Assembly: GCF_004349355.1 (NCBI RefSeq)
Contig: NZ_SMFK01000001.1
Span: 857,393 to 921,392 of the forward strand
Origin: Flavobacterium cellulosilyticum
Lineage (GTDB): Bacteria > Bacteroidota > Bacteroidia > Flavobacteriales > Flavobacteriaceae
DNA length: 64,000 nt
Reading direction: 5' to 3'
The notes under the pieces were generated by a model. The model saw only the letters and a program-made list of their open reading frames with translations. It did no database searches and had not been told where the DNA came from. The translations under genes were made by a program, and so were the position numbers. Of the stretch, positions 25,403-33,983 are shown one piece after another; within the stretch, counting starts at the first letter, position 1; each line of letters opens with the position of its first letter.

Positions 25403-26175
25403 TGAAAAAAGGCATATTATATATTTTACTATTGGTTTCTTTTGCAGTTTTTGCACAAGAAAAAGACAAAACTTTACCTAAAGCCAATGACGAATTTTTT
25501 CAAAAAAAGTTTGTTGAGGCAGAAGCAAATTATAGAATTTCAAACTCTAAATTTCCTAATAGAACTGTTGCTCCATTTAATTTGGGAAATGCTATTTATA
25601 AACAAAATCAAGCTGGAGAAGCTAAATTTGCTTACGCAAAAGCATTAAAAAACATAAAATCGAGAACTCAAAAACACAAAGCCTATCATAATTTAGGGAA
25701 TGTTTTTATGAAAGAAAAAGATTATTCAAACGCAGTTGAAGCTTATAAAAATGCGTTGCGCAATAATCCTGCCGATGACGAAACAAGGTATAATTTGGCT
25801 TTGGCCAAAAAAATGCTTAAAGAAAATCCGCCTAAAAAAGATAAAAACAAGGACAAAAAGGACAAAGACAAAGATAAGAAAGACGATAAAAACAAGGACA
25901 AGGACAAAAAAGACGATAAGGGAGACAAAGACAAGGATAACAAAGATAATAAGGGAGACAAAGACAAAAAAGACGATAAAGGAGATCAAAACAAAGATAA
26001 AAATGGGGATAAGCCAAAAGACGATGGACAACCAAAACCAATTCCTGGAGGGATTTCGAAACAACGTCTCGAAAATCTTTTAGATGCCGTAAACAACGAA
26101 GAGAAAAAAATCCAAGACAAAGTAAATGCCCAAAAAGTTAAAGGAAAACCAGTACAATCAGAAAAGAATTGGTAA
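25402..26175 (+). CDS. batC: BatC, TPR protein with Lys/Asp-rich linker
   Basis: A 257-residue protein with a signal peptide (MKKGILYILLLVSFAVFAQ), TPR repeats at about 28-150, with the key NLGNAIYKQ and HNLGNVFMKEKDYSNAVEAY blocks, and a strongly biased segment of K, D, N and G at about 140-205 that is disordered and highly charged. The tail (about 210-257) is a short coiled coil. It lies in the periplasm and probably acts as a scaffold for BatA and BatB. The frame on the opposite strand in the charged segment is a shadow. Confidence 0.9.
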   Translation: MKKGILYILLLVSFAVFAQEKDKTLPKANDEFFQKKFVEAEANYRISNSKFPNRTVAPFNLGNAIYKQNQAGEAKFAYAKALKNIKSRTQKHKAYHNLGNVFMKEKDYSNAVEAYKNALRNNPADDETRYNLALAKKMLKENPPKKDKNKDKKDKDKDKKDDKNKDKDKKDDKGDKDKDNKDNKGDKDKKDDKGDQNKDKNGDKPKDDGQPKPIPGGISKQRLENLLDAVNNEEKKIQDKVNAQKVKGKPVQSEKNW

Positions 26176-26195
26176 TTCAAATTGAATAATTGATA

Positions 26196-27953
26196 ATGAA
26201 AAAATTTATAATTGCGATACTTTTAATAATAAGCAACACACTTTTAGCTCAAATTCAATTTGAAGCTAAAGTGAGCAAAAACACGCTTGGATTGAACGAA
26301 AGACTTCGTATTGATTTTATTATGAATATGGACGGAGATAACTTTGTCCAACCTTCATTTGAAGGTTTTAGAGTTATTGCAGGACCAAGTCAACAAGTAA
26401 GTCAATCTTGGATCAATGGGAAAAGTTCTTTTGAAAAAACCTATTCCTATTTCCTTTTGCCCAATCAAAAAGGAACATTAATTATCAAGCAAGCCTCGAT
26501 TGAGTATAACGGACAAATTTATAAAACATCTCCAGTGAAAATTAATGTTACCAATGCTGTAGAGGAACCTAAAGATCCAAATGATACCCAAATTTCAGCC
26601 AATGAAAATGTGTATCTTGTTGCTGATATTTCTAAGACAAACCCTTATATCAACGAACCAATTACAGTAGTATATAAATTATATTTAAGCGGTAATATAA
26701 TGGGAATAAGCAATTGGAGAGAATTGGATAAACCCAAATACAATGATTTTTGGAGTCAAAATATTGATATCAAACAACTAGTGGCCCAAGAAGGAATGTT
26801 TAAAGGAGAAAGGTATAATTATATCGTACTTAGAAAAACAGTCTTATATCCTCAAAAATCTGGTAAATTGGTCATAGAACCCTTATCATTAGATATTGAT
26901 GTGCAATTGCCTTCCAATCGCAGAGATATGTTTGGTCGCGTAATGGTTGTCAATGGGAATAAACGAGTTTCTTCGGGAGCCAAAACAATAGCGGTCAAAA
27001 CACTTCCAGAAAACGGCAAACCTGTTGACTTTTCTGGTGCTGTAGGTAGATTTGATTTTAAAGTTACTCCTTCGAAAACCACTTTAAAAAATGGTGAAAG
27101 TTTAGATTTGGTAGTTAGCGTAACAGGAAACGGGAATATGAAATTATTCAATTTGCCAAAACCTGTAGTTCCAAATTCGTTAGAAATGTATGATCCAGTT
27201 CATACTGAAAGTGTTAATACAACCCTTTCTGGAATGTCAGGAAAAATATCCGATAGCTACACTATTATCCCTCAATTCAAGGGAGATTATCCAATTAAAC
27301 CAATGCAGTTTTCTTATTTCGACCTCAACTCGGGAACCTATAAAACCATAAGTTCTCCTGAGATTATGATAAAAGTACTCGATGGTCCAACAGCTAATGA
27401 CCAAGTGGCAACAGCTCCAGGAGTTGCAAAAAATACGATTTTCAGTAACGAGCAATTCAAGTATATCAAACTAAAAAGTGATCTTGTTGTTAGGGATGAA
27501 GAAGATTTCTTAGGATCCAATCTATTTTATGGTTTATTATTTGCGCCTTTTTTAATACTTCCTTTGATTGTTCTTTTCAAAAAGAAAAAAGAAGCGATTG
27601 ATGGAGATGTTAGGGGAAATAGAATTAAAATGAACAACCGATTAGCCAAGAAATATTTATCTGAAGCTAAAAAACAAATCAATAATAAAGAGCCTTTTTA
27701 TGTGGCCTTAGAAAAAGCTATGCACAATTTCTTGAAAGCGAAACTGCACATAGAAACGTCGGAAATGAGCAAAAGTAATATTCAAGACCTATTATTATCA
27801 AGAAATGCAAGTCCTGAAACTGTAATTGATTTTATCAACCTAACGGAGAACTGTGAATTGGCACGTTACGCACTAACATCGAGTTCAACGATTCAAAATG
27901 ATTTTGACAAGGCCGTTTTAATAATTTCAGATTTAGAAAAGCAAATTGCTTAA
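26196..27953 (+). CDS. batD: BatD, aerotolerance protein with beta domains
   Basis: A 585-residue protein: signal peptide ending in LLAQ, BatD domain (about 20-400) of several beta-sandwich segments, membrane helix (about 444-463) with the following basic KKKKEA motif, and a helical cytoplasmic tail. The frame opens at TTG 26190, but the ATG at 26196 gives the normal MKKFIIAILL start. BatD spans the inner membrane and is expected to interact with the von Willebrand A proteins from the periplasmic side. Confidence 0.9.
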   Translation: MKKFIIAILLIISNTLLAQIQFEAKVSKNTLGLNERLRIDFIMNMDGDNFVQPSFEGFRVIAGPSQQVSQSWINGKSSFEKTYSYFLLPNQKGTLIIKQASIEYNGQIYKTSPVKINVTNAVEEPKDPNDTQISANENVYLVADISKTNPYINEPITVVYKLYLSGNIMGISNWRELDKPKYNDFWSQNIDIKQLVAQEGMFKGERYNYIVLRKTVLYPQKSGKLVIEPLSLDIDVQLPSNRRDMFGRVMVVNGNKRVSSGAKTIAVKTLPENGKPVDFSGAVGRFDFKVTPSKTTLKNGESLDLVVSVTGNGNMKLFNLPKPVVPNSLEMYDPVHTESVNTTLSGMSGKISDSYTIIPQFKGDYPIKPMQFSYFDLNSGTYKTISSPEIMIKVLDGPTANDQVATAPGVAKNTIFSNEQFKYIKLKSDLVVRDEEDFLGSNLFYGLLFAPFLILPLIVLFKKKKEAIDGDVRGNRIKMNNRLAKKYLSEAKKQINNKEPFYVALEKAMHNFLKAKLHIETSEMSKSNIQDLLLSRNASPETVIDFINLTENCELARYALTSSSTIQNDFDKAVLIISDLEKQIA

Positions 27954-28010
27954 CCACAAAGGATACTGCAAATTAAAAGCTTTGCATTTATGTGGTAAAA
28001 AAGTTTAATT

Positions 28011-28757
28011 ATGAAAAATAGTATATATTTATTTCTACTTATAACCCAAGTTTTCTTTGCCCAAACGGGTTTTGAAACAGGGAATTCATTGTACCAAAAA
28101 GGGCAATACGAGAAAGCAATTACGGCTTATGAAAGTGTTTTGGCATCGAATAAACAATCTGCCGAACTCTATTTTAATATTGGAAATTGCTATTATAAAT
28201 TAAAAAAAGTGGCTCCATCGATTTATAATTATGAAAAAGCATTATTACTTAGCCCAGACGATAATGACATAAAAAATAACCTGAAATTTGCTCAAAAATT
28301 AACCATAGACGAAGTTAAAGAAATTCCGACTGTGGGGTTTTCAAAAATGGTTCAAGACCTCACGTCTACTTTTCATTATAATACTTGGGCGTGGATTTCC
28401 ATTGGTTTTTCTACCCTATTTTTATTGTTTTTTATAGGTTATTATTTTTCACAAATGTCTTTGTCCAAAAGAATATTTTTCTTTGGAATGTTTGTCTTAC
28501 TCTTCTTGTTATTATTAAGTGTTTCGGCTGCGATATCAGAAAAAAGCAATTGGGAAAACCAAAAACCAGCCATCGTTTTTGCCGAGATGGTTTTAGTTAA
28601 AAGCGAGCCCCAGAACGGGAGCAATACTGTATTTACACTCCACGAAGGAACAAAAGTCTACATTCTGGAGTCTATGGAAATTTGGAGAAAAATTGAATTA
28701 ACTGACGGGACTACTGGATGGATAGGAAAAAATGCAATCAAGGAAGTGAAGGATTAG
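28011..28757 (+). CDS. batE: BatE, TPR and SH3-like protein
   Basis: A 248-residue protein: signal peptide (MKNSIYLFLLITQVFFA), two or three TPRs (about 25-105), two membrane helices (about 127-145 and 153-172), and a C-terminal SH3-like domain with KSEPQNGSNTVFTLHEGTKV and the closing GWIGKNAIKEV. This is the normal architecture for BatE in Flavobacteria and it closes the operon. The gene converges with the CvpA gene; between them I see no clear terminator. Confidence 0.9.
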   Translation: MKNSIYLFLLITQVFFAQTGFETGNSLYQKGQYEKAITAYESVLASNKQSAELYFNIGNCYYKLKKVAPSIYNYEKALLLSPDDNDIKNNLKFAQKLTIDEVKEIPTVGFSKMVQDLTSTFHYNTWAWISIGFSTLFLLFFIGYYFSQMSLSKRIFFFGMFVLLFLLLLSVSAAISEKSNWENQKPAIVFAEMVLVKSEPQNGSNTVFTLHEGTKVYILESMEIWRKIELTDGTTGWIGKNAIKEVKD

Positions 28758-28792
28758 AGTGCAGTAAACTGTGACTGAATAGTGACTATTGC

Positions 28793-29296
28793 TTACTTTT
28801 TCTTCATTTCAACGAACCACTTTTCTAAAGTTGGAAATAAAAATCCTGATGTTTTTTGTATTGGACGATAAAAAGTAGAATTGTCTAAAGTTTCTTTTTT
28901 GGCAAAAAAATTATCGTAATTTATTCTTTCAAAAAGACTTAAAAATACACTTATAATTAAAACGGTTTTTAAGACTCTTACAAAAGCTCCACCTAATTTG
29001 TTTATCCATCCTAAAAAGGCAAAACTTGCCATTTTAGTAAGTGCTTTTGCGATTAAAGTAATTCCAATTACAACTAAAATAAAAGTGAGAAAGAAGGCCG
29101 TAATTTGAATAGTTTTAGGATTCCAATGCACAAATCTGCCAAGTGTTTCAGTTGCTAAGTCTGAAAATTTTACTGCAACATAAACACCCAATAATAATGA
29201 TATTAATGATGCTAACTCAGCAAAAAAACCATTTATTAGACCTTTATAAGCAGCATAAAGCAATAAACTTCCAAATACAATATCCAAAAAGCTCAT
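28793..29296 (-). CDS. CvpA family membrane protein
   Basis: A 167-residue protein with four membrane helices (about 3-20, 26-44, 61-83 and 100-122) and the CvpA signature in its first helices (an AAYKGLINGFFAELASL segment). CvpA proteins are linked to colicin V export and envelope stress in E. coli, but the mechanism is unknown. It is the single minus-strand gene between the bat operon and the pheS unit. Confidence 0.88.
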   Translation of the reverse strand: MSFLDIVFGSLLLYAAYKGLINGFFAELASLISLLLGVYVAVKFSDLATETLGRFVHWNPKTIQITAFFLTFILVVIGITLIAKALTKMASFAFLGWINKLGGAFVRVLKTVLIISVFLSLFERINYDNFFAKKETLDNSTFYRPIQKTSGFLFPTLEKWFVEMKKK

Positions 29297-29350
29297 AGAT
29301 AAAAATTTAATAGAAAAGAATAAAGAACAAAGATAAAAGAAATATGTTGG

Positions 29351-29358
29351 TATCTTTG
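29351..29358 (+). promoter_or_regulatory. -7 element upstream of the 118-residue gene
   Basis: TATCTTTG fits TAnnTTTG and lies 58 bases before the ATG. Confidence 0.5.
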
Positions 29359-29416
29359 CAAGAATAATTTCAGATTTTATTAATCTAAAATCTGAATTCT
29401 AAAATCCGCAATCATA

Positions 29417-29773
29417 ATGTCAAGAGATATACAACTAAAAGAACGCTGGGAACAGCTTGTCACACTACTTTCCGATCAATTTTCTCAGGGAGAGGACTTA
29501 GATCTAGATGCAATAATATACCTTATTGGCGTACAAGAACTAGGAAAAGTACATAGAACCTACGAAAAAGATGAAAAGCTTAACTTAATGCATATCGCTA
29601 TTTGTCGTTTATTAGAGCCATATGGTTTTTATGAATTCGAATTTTTCGACGAAGATGGTTGGCCCCATTATAAAGTAAAAGAGGAGTTGCCAGTCCTAAA
29701 AGCAGGAGAACAATCGATTTTAATGAAGGAAGCAATTGTTAATTATTTTATAGAAAAGGAATTTATAAATTAG
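29417..29773 (+). CDS. Conserved flavobacterial protein of unknown function
   Basis: A 118-residue soluble acidic protein with no domain name that I can give. It contains a GVQELGKVHRTYEKDEKLN segment and an aromatic FYEFEFFDEDGWPHY stretch. Its position next to pheS, with a strong separate promoter, suggests a housekeeping role that is not known. Similar short proteins are common in Flavobacteriia next to pheS. Confidence 0.7.
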   Translation: MSRDIQLKERWEQLVTLLSDQFSQGEDLDLDAIIYLIGVQELGKVHRTYEKDEKLNLMHIAICRLLEPYGFYEFEFFDEDGWPHYKVKEELPVLKAGEQSILMKEAIVNYFIEKEFIN

Positions 29774-29854
29774 TGTTTAGTGTTCGGTTGCAGTAATCAG
29801 TTAAGAATTTTAGAAAAACTTCTAACTTCTAACTTTTAACTTCTAACTTTTGCT

Positions 29855-29862
29855 TAAATTTG
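29855..29862 (+). promoter_or_regulatory. -7 element of pheS
   Basis: TAAATTTG fits TAnnTTTG, 17 bases before the pheS ATG. Simple repeats of the AACTTCTAACTT kind lie upstream. Confidence 0.5.
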
Positions 29863-29878
29863 CACTTTCAATTATTGA

Positions 29879-30904
29879 ATGAAAATGATAGATAAAATAA
29901 AAGAATATATTGGTGAAGCACAGGCTTTTTCAACACAAAACAAAGAAGAATTAGAAGTTTTTAGGATTAAATTCTTAGGCAATAAAGGACTTTTGAAAGA
30001 CTTTTTTGCTGAATTCAAAAATGTTCCAAACGAGCAGAAAAAGGAATTTGGTCAAGTAATCAATTTGCTGAAATCATCTGCTGAGGAAAAAGTAAGATCG
30101 ATTCAAGAATCTTTAGAAAGTAAAGAGGAAAGCAAAGGAATATATGGTGACTTAACTCGCTCCGCTGAACCTGTAATCATTGGATCTCGTCATCCAATAT
30201 CTTTGGTTAAAAATAAAATTATCGACATTTTTTCAAATGTTGGTTTCAATGTTTCTGAAGGCCCAGAAATCGAAGACGATTGGCATAATTTCACTGCATT
30301 AAACTTGCCAGAATACCATCCGGCACGTGACATGCAGGATACTTTTTTTATTCAAACCAATCCTGATATTTTGTTACGTACGCACACTTCATCCGTGCAA
30401 GTGCGTTATATGGAAAATAATAAACCACCTATCCGTACGATATCACCCGGAAGAGTTTTTCGTAACGAGGCCGTTTCGGCTCGTTCGCATTGTATTTTCC
30501 ACCAAGTCGAAGGATTGTACATTGACAAAAATGTATCTTTTGCTGATTTGAAACAATCCTTGTTGTATTTCACTAAAGAGATGTTCGGAAAATCAAAAAT
30601 CCGTCTTCGACCATCTTATTTCCCTTTCACTGAGCCAAGTGCCGAAATAGATATTTACTGGGGTTTAAAAACCGAAACTGATTATAGAATCACCAAAGGA
30701 ACCGGTTGGTTAGAAATTGGTGGTTGCGGAATGGTTGACCCTAATGTACTTAAAAATTGCAACATTAATTCAGATGAATACTCCGGTTTTGCGTTCGGGA
30801 TGGGAATCGAAAGAATCGCCATGTTGTTGTATCAAATAGGAGATATCCGAATGTTTTATGAAAATGACGTTCGTTTCTTAGAGCAATTTAAAGCCTCAAT
30901 ATAG
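29879..30904 (+). CDS. pheS: Phenylalanyl-tRNA synthetase alpha subunit
   Basis: A 341-residue class II synthetase subunit. The N-terminal coiled coil (about 1-85) binds tRNA, motif 2 is GRVFRNEAVSARSHCIFHQ and motif 3 is GFAFGMGIERIAMLLY. The alpha2-beta2 enzyme charges tRNA-Phe; the beta-subunit gene (pheT) is not adjacent, which is common in Bacteroidota. An in-frame ATG at 29885 (MIDKIKEY) is an equally good start. Confidence 0.96.
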   Translation: MKMIDKIKEYIGEAQAFSTQNKEELEVFRIKFLGNKGLLKDFFAEFKNVPNEQKKEFGQVINLLKSSAEEKVRSIQESLESKEESKGIYGDLTRSAEPVIIGSRHPISLVKNKIIDIFSNVGFNVSEGPEIEDDWHNFTALNLPEYHPARDMQDTFFIQTNPDILLRTHTSSVQVRYMENNKPPIRTISPGRVFRNEAVSARSHCIFHQVEGLYIDKNVSFADLKQSLLYFTKEMFGKSKIRLRPSYFPFTEPSAEIDIYWGLKTETDYRITKGTGWLEIGGCGMVDPNVLKNCNINSDEYSGFAFGMGIERIAMLLYQIGDIRMFYENDVRFLEQFKASI

Positions 30905-30994
30905 TCGAAAGTCATAATGTCGAAAGTCGAAAGGAATCCTATTCTAGATTCTTCGACTTTAAGACTTTAAGACTTTCGACTTTAAGACTAATTT
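30905..30994. repeat. Intergenic GACTTTCGAC simple repeats
   Basis: The gap carries repeated words of the type GTCGAAAG and GACTTTAAGAC in both orientations, which can fold on themselves. Related copies occur near 45660-45690. These are dispersed spacer repeats of this genome. Confidence 0.65.
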
Positions 30995-31402
30995 ATGAAA
31001 AAAGACATCATCATCCCCACCGTAGAAAACGTTTTTCTCGCCGCAGTTCAGGAATGGAGCGACGACTTTATGGAAAAAGTTTGGTATATTTATTTAATAA
31101 ACGACAGTGATTTTCAACTCGATAGTGTAATGGTAGTTTCTAAAGCATTTGGAACTATTGATGGAGAAATGAAGAAAACCTCCCTTTTGCGTCATGCTTT
31201 TATCGAAGTGCCAGCCGTGACTTTTAAGAAAGTTGAAATGCTAGAGAAAAGTGTATTGGTACTTAATAATGAGTTTATGGTCACTTATTTTATTGGTAAT
31301 AAATTATACGATCGAAAATTTATTTTCAAGGCCAATTCCATCACTCCAGATTATGTAGAGGAAGTCCCTCTTTTGTTTGTAGATGGAGTTATAGTGAGGT
31401 AG
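30995..31402 (+). CDS. Conserved protein of unknown function
   Basis: A 135-residue soluble protein with a beta-rich pattern. From memory, it is conserved in Flavobacteriia, but no domain name can be given. Strong features include an N-terminal VENVFLAAVQEW segment and a C-terminal VEEVPLLFVDGVIV. It ends before a strong terminator, in a unit downstream of pheS. Confidence 0.7.
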   Translation: MKKDIIIPTVENVFLAAVQEWSDDFMEKVWYIYLINDSDFQLDSVMVVSKAFGTIDGEMKKTSLLRHAFIEVPAVTFKKVEMLEKSVLVLNNEFMVTYFIGNKLYDRKFIFKANSITPDYVEEVPLLFVDGVIVR

Positions 31403-31422
31403 ATTCAAATAATACGATATAA

Positions 31423-31458
31423 AAAAGGCAGTATTTTCATTATGAAGTACTGCCTTTT
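31423..31458. terminator. Terminator between the 135-residue gene and gpsA
   Basis: AAAAGGCAGTA (31423-31433) and TACTGCCTTTT (31448-31458) form the stem; an inner TTCAT/ATGAA extends it. A and T tracts flank it, so it works in both directions. Confidence 0.9.
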
Positions 31459-31508
31459 ATTTTAATTCATATGTCTTAATACTTAATGATCAAAACTTAA
31501 TAATTTTT

Positions 31509-32504
31509 TTAATCCAATTTATCTGTCAGTTTTTCAAATACTTTCTTGGCGCTTTTCCCTTCGTATAAAATACTATAAACAGCATCAATAATAGGCGTTT
31601 TAGCACCGTACCCTAAGTTTAGGTTGTAAGCGCTTTTTGCTGCATAATAACCCTCAGCAACCATGCTCATTTCCATTTGGGCTGATTTCACCGTGTAGCC
31701 TTTCCCAATCATATTCCCAAACATTCTATTTCTTGAAAAAACAGAATAACCAGTCACCAATAAATCGCCCAAATAAGCCGAGTCATTGATGTTTCGTTTC
31801 ATTTTGTGTACTTTTCTAATGAATTTCTTCATCTCGCGAATCCCGTTACTCATTAATACTGATTGAAAGTTATCACCATAACCCAAACCGTGGGCTATTC
31901 CTGCCGCAATGGCATAAATATTCTTTAGCATTGCGGCATATTCAGTACCAATGATATCGTCAGAAATTTTGGTTTTAATATAATTTCCCGATAAACATCG
32001 GGCTACTATTTTAGCTTTTTCGTCATCTCCACAAGCAATAGTCAAATAGGACAAACGTTCTAAAGCAACTTCTTCTGCATGACAAGGACCAGTGATTACA
32101 CCAATATTTTCGAATGGAATATCATAAATTTTATTGAAATGTTCCCCAACTATTAAACTCGTTTCAGGAACAATACCTTTGATGGCCGAAAAAATAATTT
32201 TATCTTTTAAAGACTCAGTTAATTTTTCTAATTCACTACTCAAAAAAGCCGATGGGATTGCAAAAATGATATAATCAGCATAAGCAACAGCCTCATTTAT
32301 ATCACTAGTAAGGTGTAGTTTTTTAATATCAAATTCGACGGAACTTAAATAATTTGGGTTGTGACGATGATTTTTTATATGTTCAATTGCATTTTCATTT
32401 CGCATATACCAGAAAAACTCAGGTAGATTTTCACCTAGCATTTTAGCAATCGCGGTTGCCCAACTACCACCACCTATAACTGCAAATTTTGGATTTTCGG
32501 TCAT
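31509..32504 (-). CDS. gpsA: Glycerol-3-phosphate dehydrogenase [NAD(P)+]
   Basis: A 331-residue enzyme that reduces dihydroxyacetone phosphate to sn-glycerol 3-phosphate for phospholipid synthesis. The N-terminal dinucleotide loop is VIGGGSWATAIA (about 8-19), and the active-site lysine lies in EYAAMLKNIYAIAAGI (about 190-205), with a C-terminal helical domain containing LLVTGYSVFSRNR. It is a single-gene unit with promoter elements at 32524-32531. Confidence 0.95.
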   Translation of the reverse strand: MTENPKFAVIGGGSWATAIAKMLGENLPEFFWYMRNENAIEHIKNHRHNPNYLSSVEFDIKKLHLTSDINEAVAYADYIIFAIPSAFLSSELEKLTESLKDKIIFSAIKGIVPETSLIVGEHFNKIYDIPFENIGVITGPCHAEEVALERLSYLTIACGDDEKAKIVARCLSGNYIKTKISDDIIGTEYAAMLKNIYAIAAGIAHGLGYGDNFQSVLMSNGIREMKKFIRKVHKMKRNINDSAYLGDLLVTGYSVFSRNRMFGNMIGKGYTVKSAQMEMSMVAEGYYAAKSAYNLNLGYGAKTPIIDAVYSILYEGKSAKKVFEKLTDKLD

Positions 32505-32740
32505 GTTTTTTATTGATTTAAAACAAAAGTACTTAAAAAATTAATAATAAAGTACTTAAAAATCCTTAGAAATGGCCTGCTTTACCATCAAAAAAGTGTG
32601 TTGAGAAAACAATAAAAATATATAAAAATCTATTTATCAATACAATATATAAATTACTTTAACGTTGTAGTTACTAATTGATTATTTTTTTATGAATTAA
32701 TATAGGGTTTGAATTAGTTAGTTTTGTTTTAGTAATGTGA
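32505..32740. promoter_or_regulatory. Upstream region of gpsA with a direct repeat
   Basis: On the minus strand TACTTTTG (32531-32524) fits the -7 consensus. AAAGTACTTAAAAA occurs twice (32526-32539 and 32549-32562); each copy contains the palindrome AAGTACTT. The rest, about 170 bases of A/T-rich DNA, shows no gene. Confidence 0.5.
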
Positions 32741-32776
32741 AAAAGGCGTCCTTAAATATGTTTAAGAACGCCTTTT
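32741..32776. terminator. Terminator after the iron alcohol dehydrogenase gene
   Basis: AAAAGGCGT (32741-32749) and ACGCCTTTT (32768-32776) with inner CTTAAA/TTTAAG form a hairpin flanked by A and T tracts. Confidence 0.9.
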
Positions 32777-32815
32777 TTTAGTTTATGTAGTACATAAATT
32801 ATCAAATATTTGAGA

Positions 32816-33979
32816 CTAATAACTCATTTCAACAATCGATTTTACTTTATCTAATGTAATATTTTGTTTTTCACCCATTGCTTTCCAGCCCCTTTCCTCA
32901 AAGCGATTTACAATAAAATCAGCTGTTTTAGAGTAGTCTTCTGTACATTCGGATAAATTAGTTTGCATTCCCATAGTATGAAAGAATTCAACTGTTTTAT
33001 TAATCGCTTCATTGGCGATTTCATCTTCATTTCCAGTTAAATTAAAAATTCGTTTTCCGTATTGAGCTAATTTTCCCTTTTTGGTTTCGAACATTACGCG
33101 ATACAAATTGGGTCCAATTATGGCCAAGGTTCTGGCATGATCAATTCCGTACAAAGCGGTTAATTCATGTCCAATCATGTGCGTTGCCCAATCTGATGGT
33201 ACTCCTTTTTGAATTAAACCATTTAAAGCCATTGTACAACTCCACATAAAATTGGAAGCCAAAGCATAATCCGTTGGATTTTTAACAACACTTGGTCCTA
33301 CTTGAATTAAAGTGTTTAGGATGCTTTCTGCAATTCGATCTTGTAGATAACCTTCGTGAGGATAGGTTAAATATTGTTCTAAAACATGGGTGTAGGCATC
33401 AACAACCCCGTTCTGTAATTGTCTAACAGGTAAAGAGGCTATTACTGTCGGGTCGCAAATAGAGAATTGTGGAAATAATGCAGATCCTCCAAAAGCTAAT
33501 TTTTCTTGAGTAGATTCAATAGTTACCACTGCACCGGAATTCATTTCTGAACCTGTAGCGGGCAACGTCAAAACAGTTCCAAAAGGAATTACTTTAGTTA
33601 AATCTTTAATCAATAATCTTTTTTGAAGAATGTCTATTGGGTCTCCATCAAATTGTACGGCACCCGAAATAAATTTCACGCCATCAATAACACTTCCTCC
33701 ACCAACAGCTAGGATGAAATCAATTTTTTGTTCCCGAATAATTTCAACTGCCTTCATCAAAGTTTCGAAGTGTGGATTGGGTTCAATACCCCCAAATTCA
33801 ACAATTTCAAAACCGGTTAATGCATTTTTTACTTGTTCGTAAATTCCATTTTTAAAGATACTTCCACCACCATAAGCGAGTAAAATTTTAGAACCGTAGG
33901 GAACCAAAACGGATAATTTTTCTATTTGTCCTTTTCCAAATACTAGATTTGTAGGATTGTATAATTCGAAATTTAACAT
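32816..33979 (-). CDS. Iron-containing alcohol dehydrogenase (YqhD/BdhA-like)
   Basis: A 387-residue group III alcohol dehydrogenase: cofactor motif VGGGSVIDG in the N-terminal half, and metal ligands in DAYTHVLEQ and in HMIGHELTALYGIDHA. The family reduces aldehydes with NADPH, and YqhD protects E. coli from toxic short-chain aldehydes and glyoxals. The gene follows the DJ-1-like gene by 4 bases on the same strand, so they form one operon, opposite a LysR gene. Confidence 0.9.
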   Translation of the reverse strand: MLNFELYNPTNLVFGKGQIEKLSVLVPYGSKILLAYGGGSIFKNGIYEQVKNALTGFEIVEFGGIEPNPHFETLMKAVEIIREQKIDFILAVGGGSVIDGVKFISGAVQFDGDPIDILQKRLLIKDLTKVIPFGTVLTLPATGSEMNSGAVVTIESTQEKLAFGGSALFPQFSICDPTVIASLPVRQLQNGVVDAYTHVLEQYLTYPHEGYLQDRIAESILNTLIQVGPSVVKNPTDYALASNFMWSCTMALNGLIQKGVPSDWATHMIGHELTALYGIDHARTLAIIGPNLYRVMFETKKGKLAQYGKRIFNLTGNEDEIANEAINKTVEFFHTMGMQTNLSECTEDYSKTADFIVNRFEERGWKAMGEKQNITLDKVKSIVEMSY

Positions 33980-33983
33980 TGTT

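Noticed and set aside
25726..26083. Long frames on the opposite strand and in other frames of batC
   Set aside because: They are caused by the biased AAG/GAC-rich linker; batC is clearly the real gene.
26190..26195. TTG start of batD
   Set aside because: ATG two codons downstream gives a normal signal peptide.
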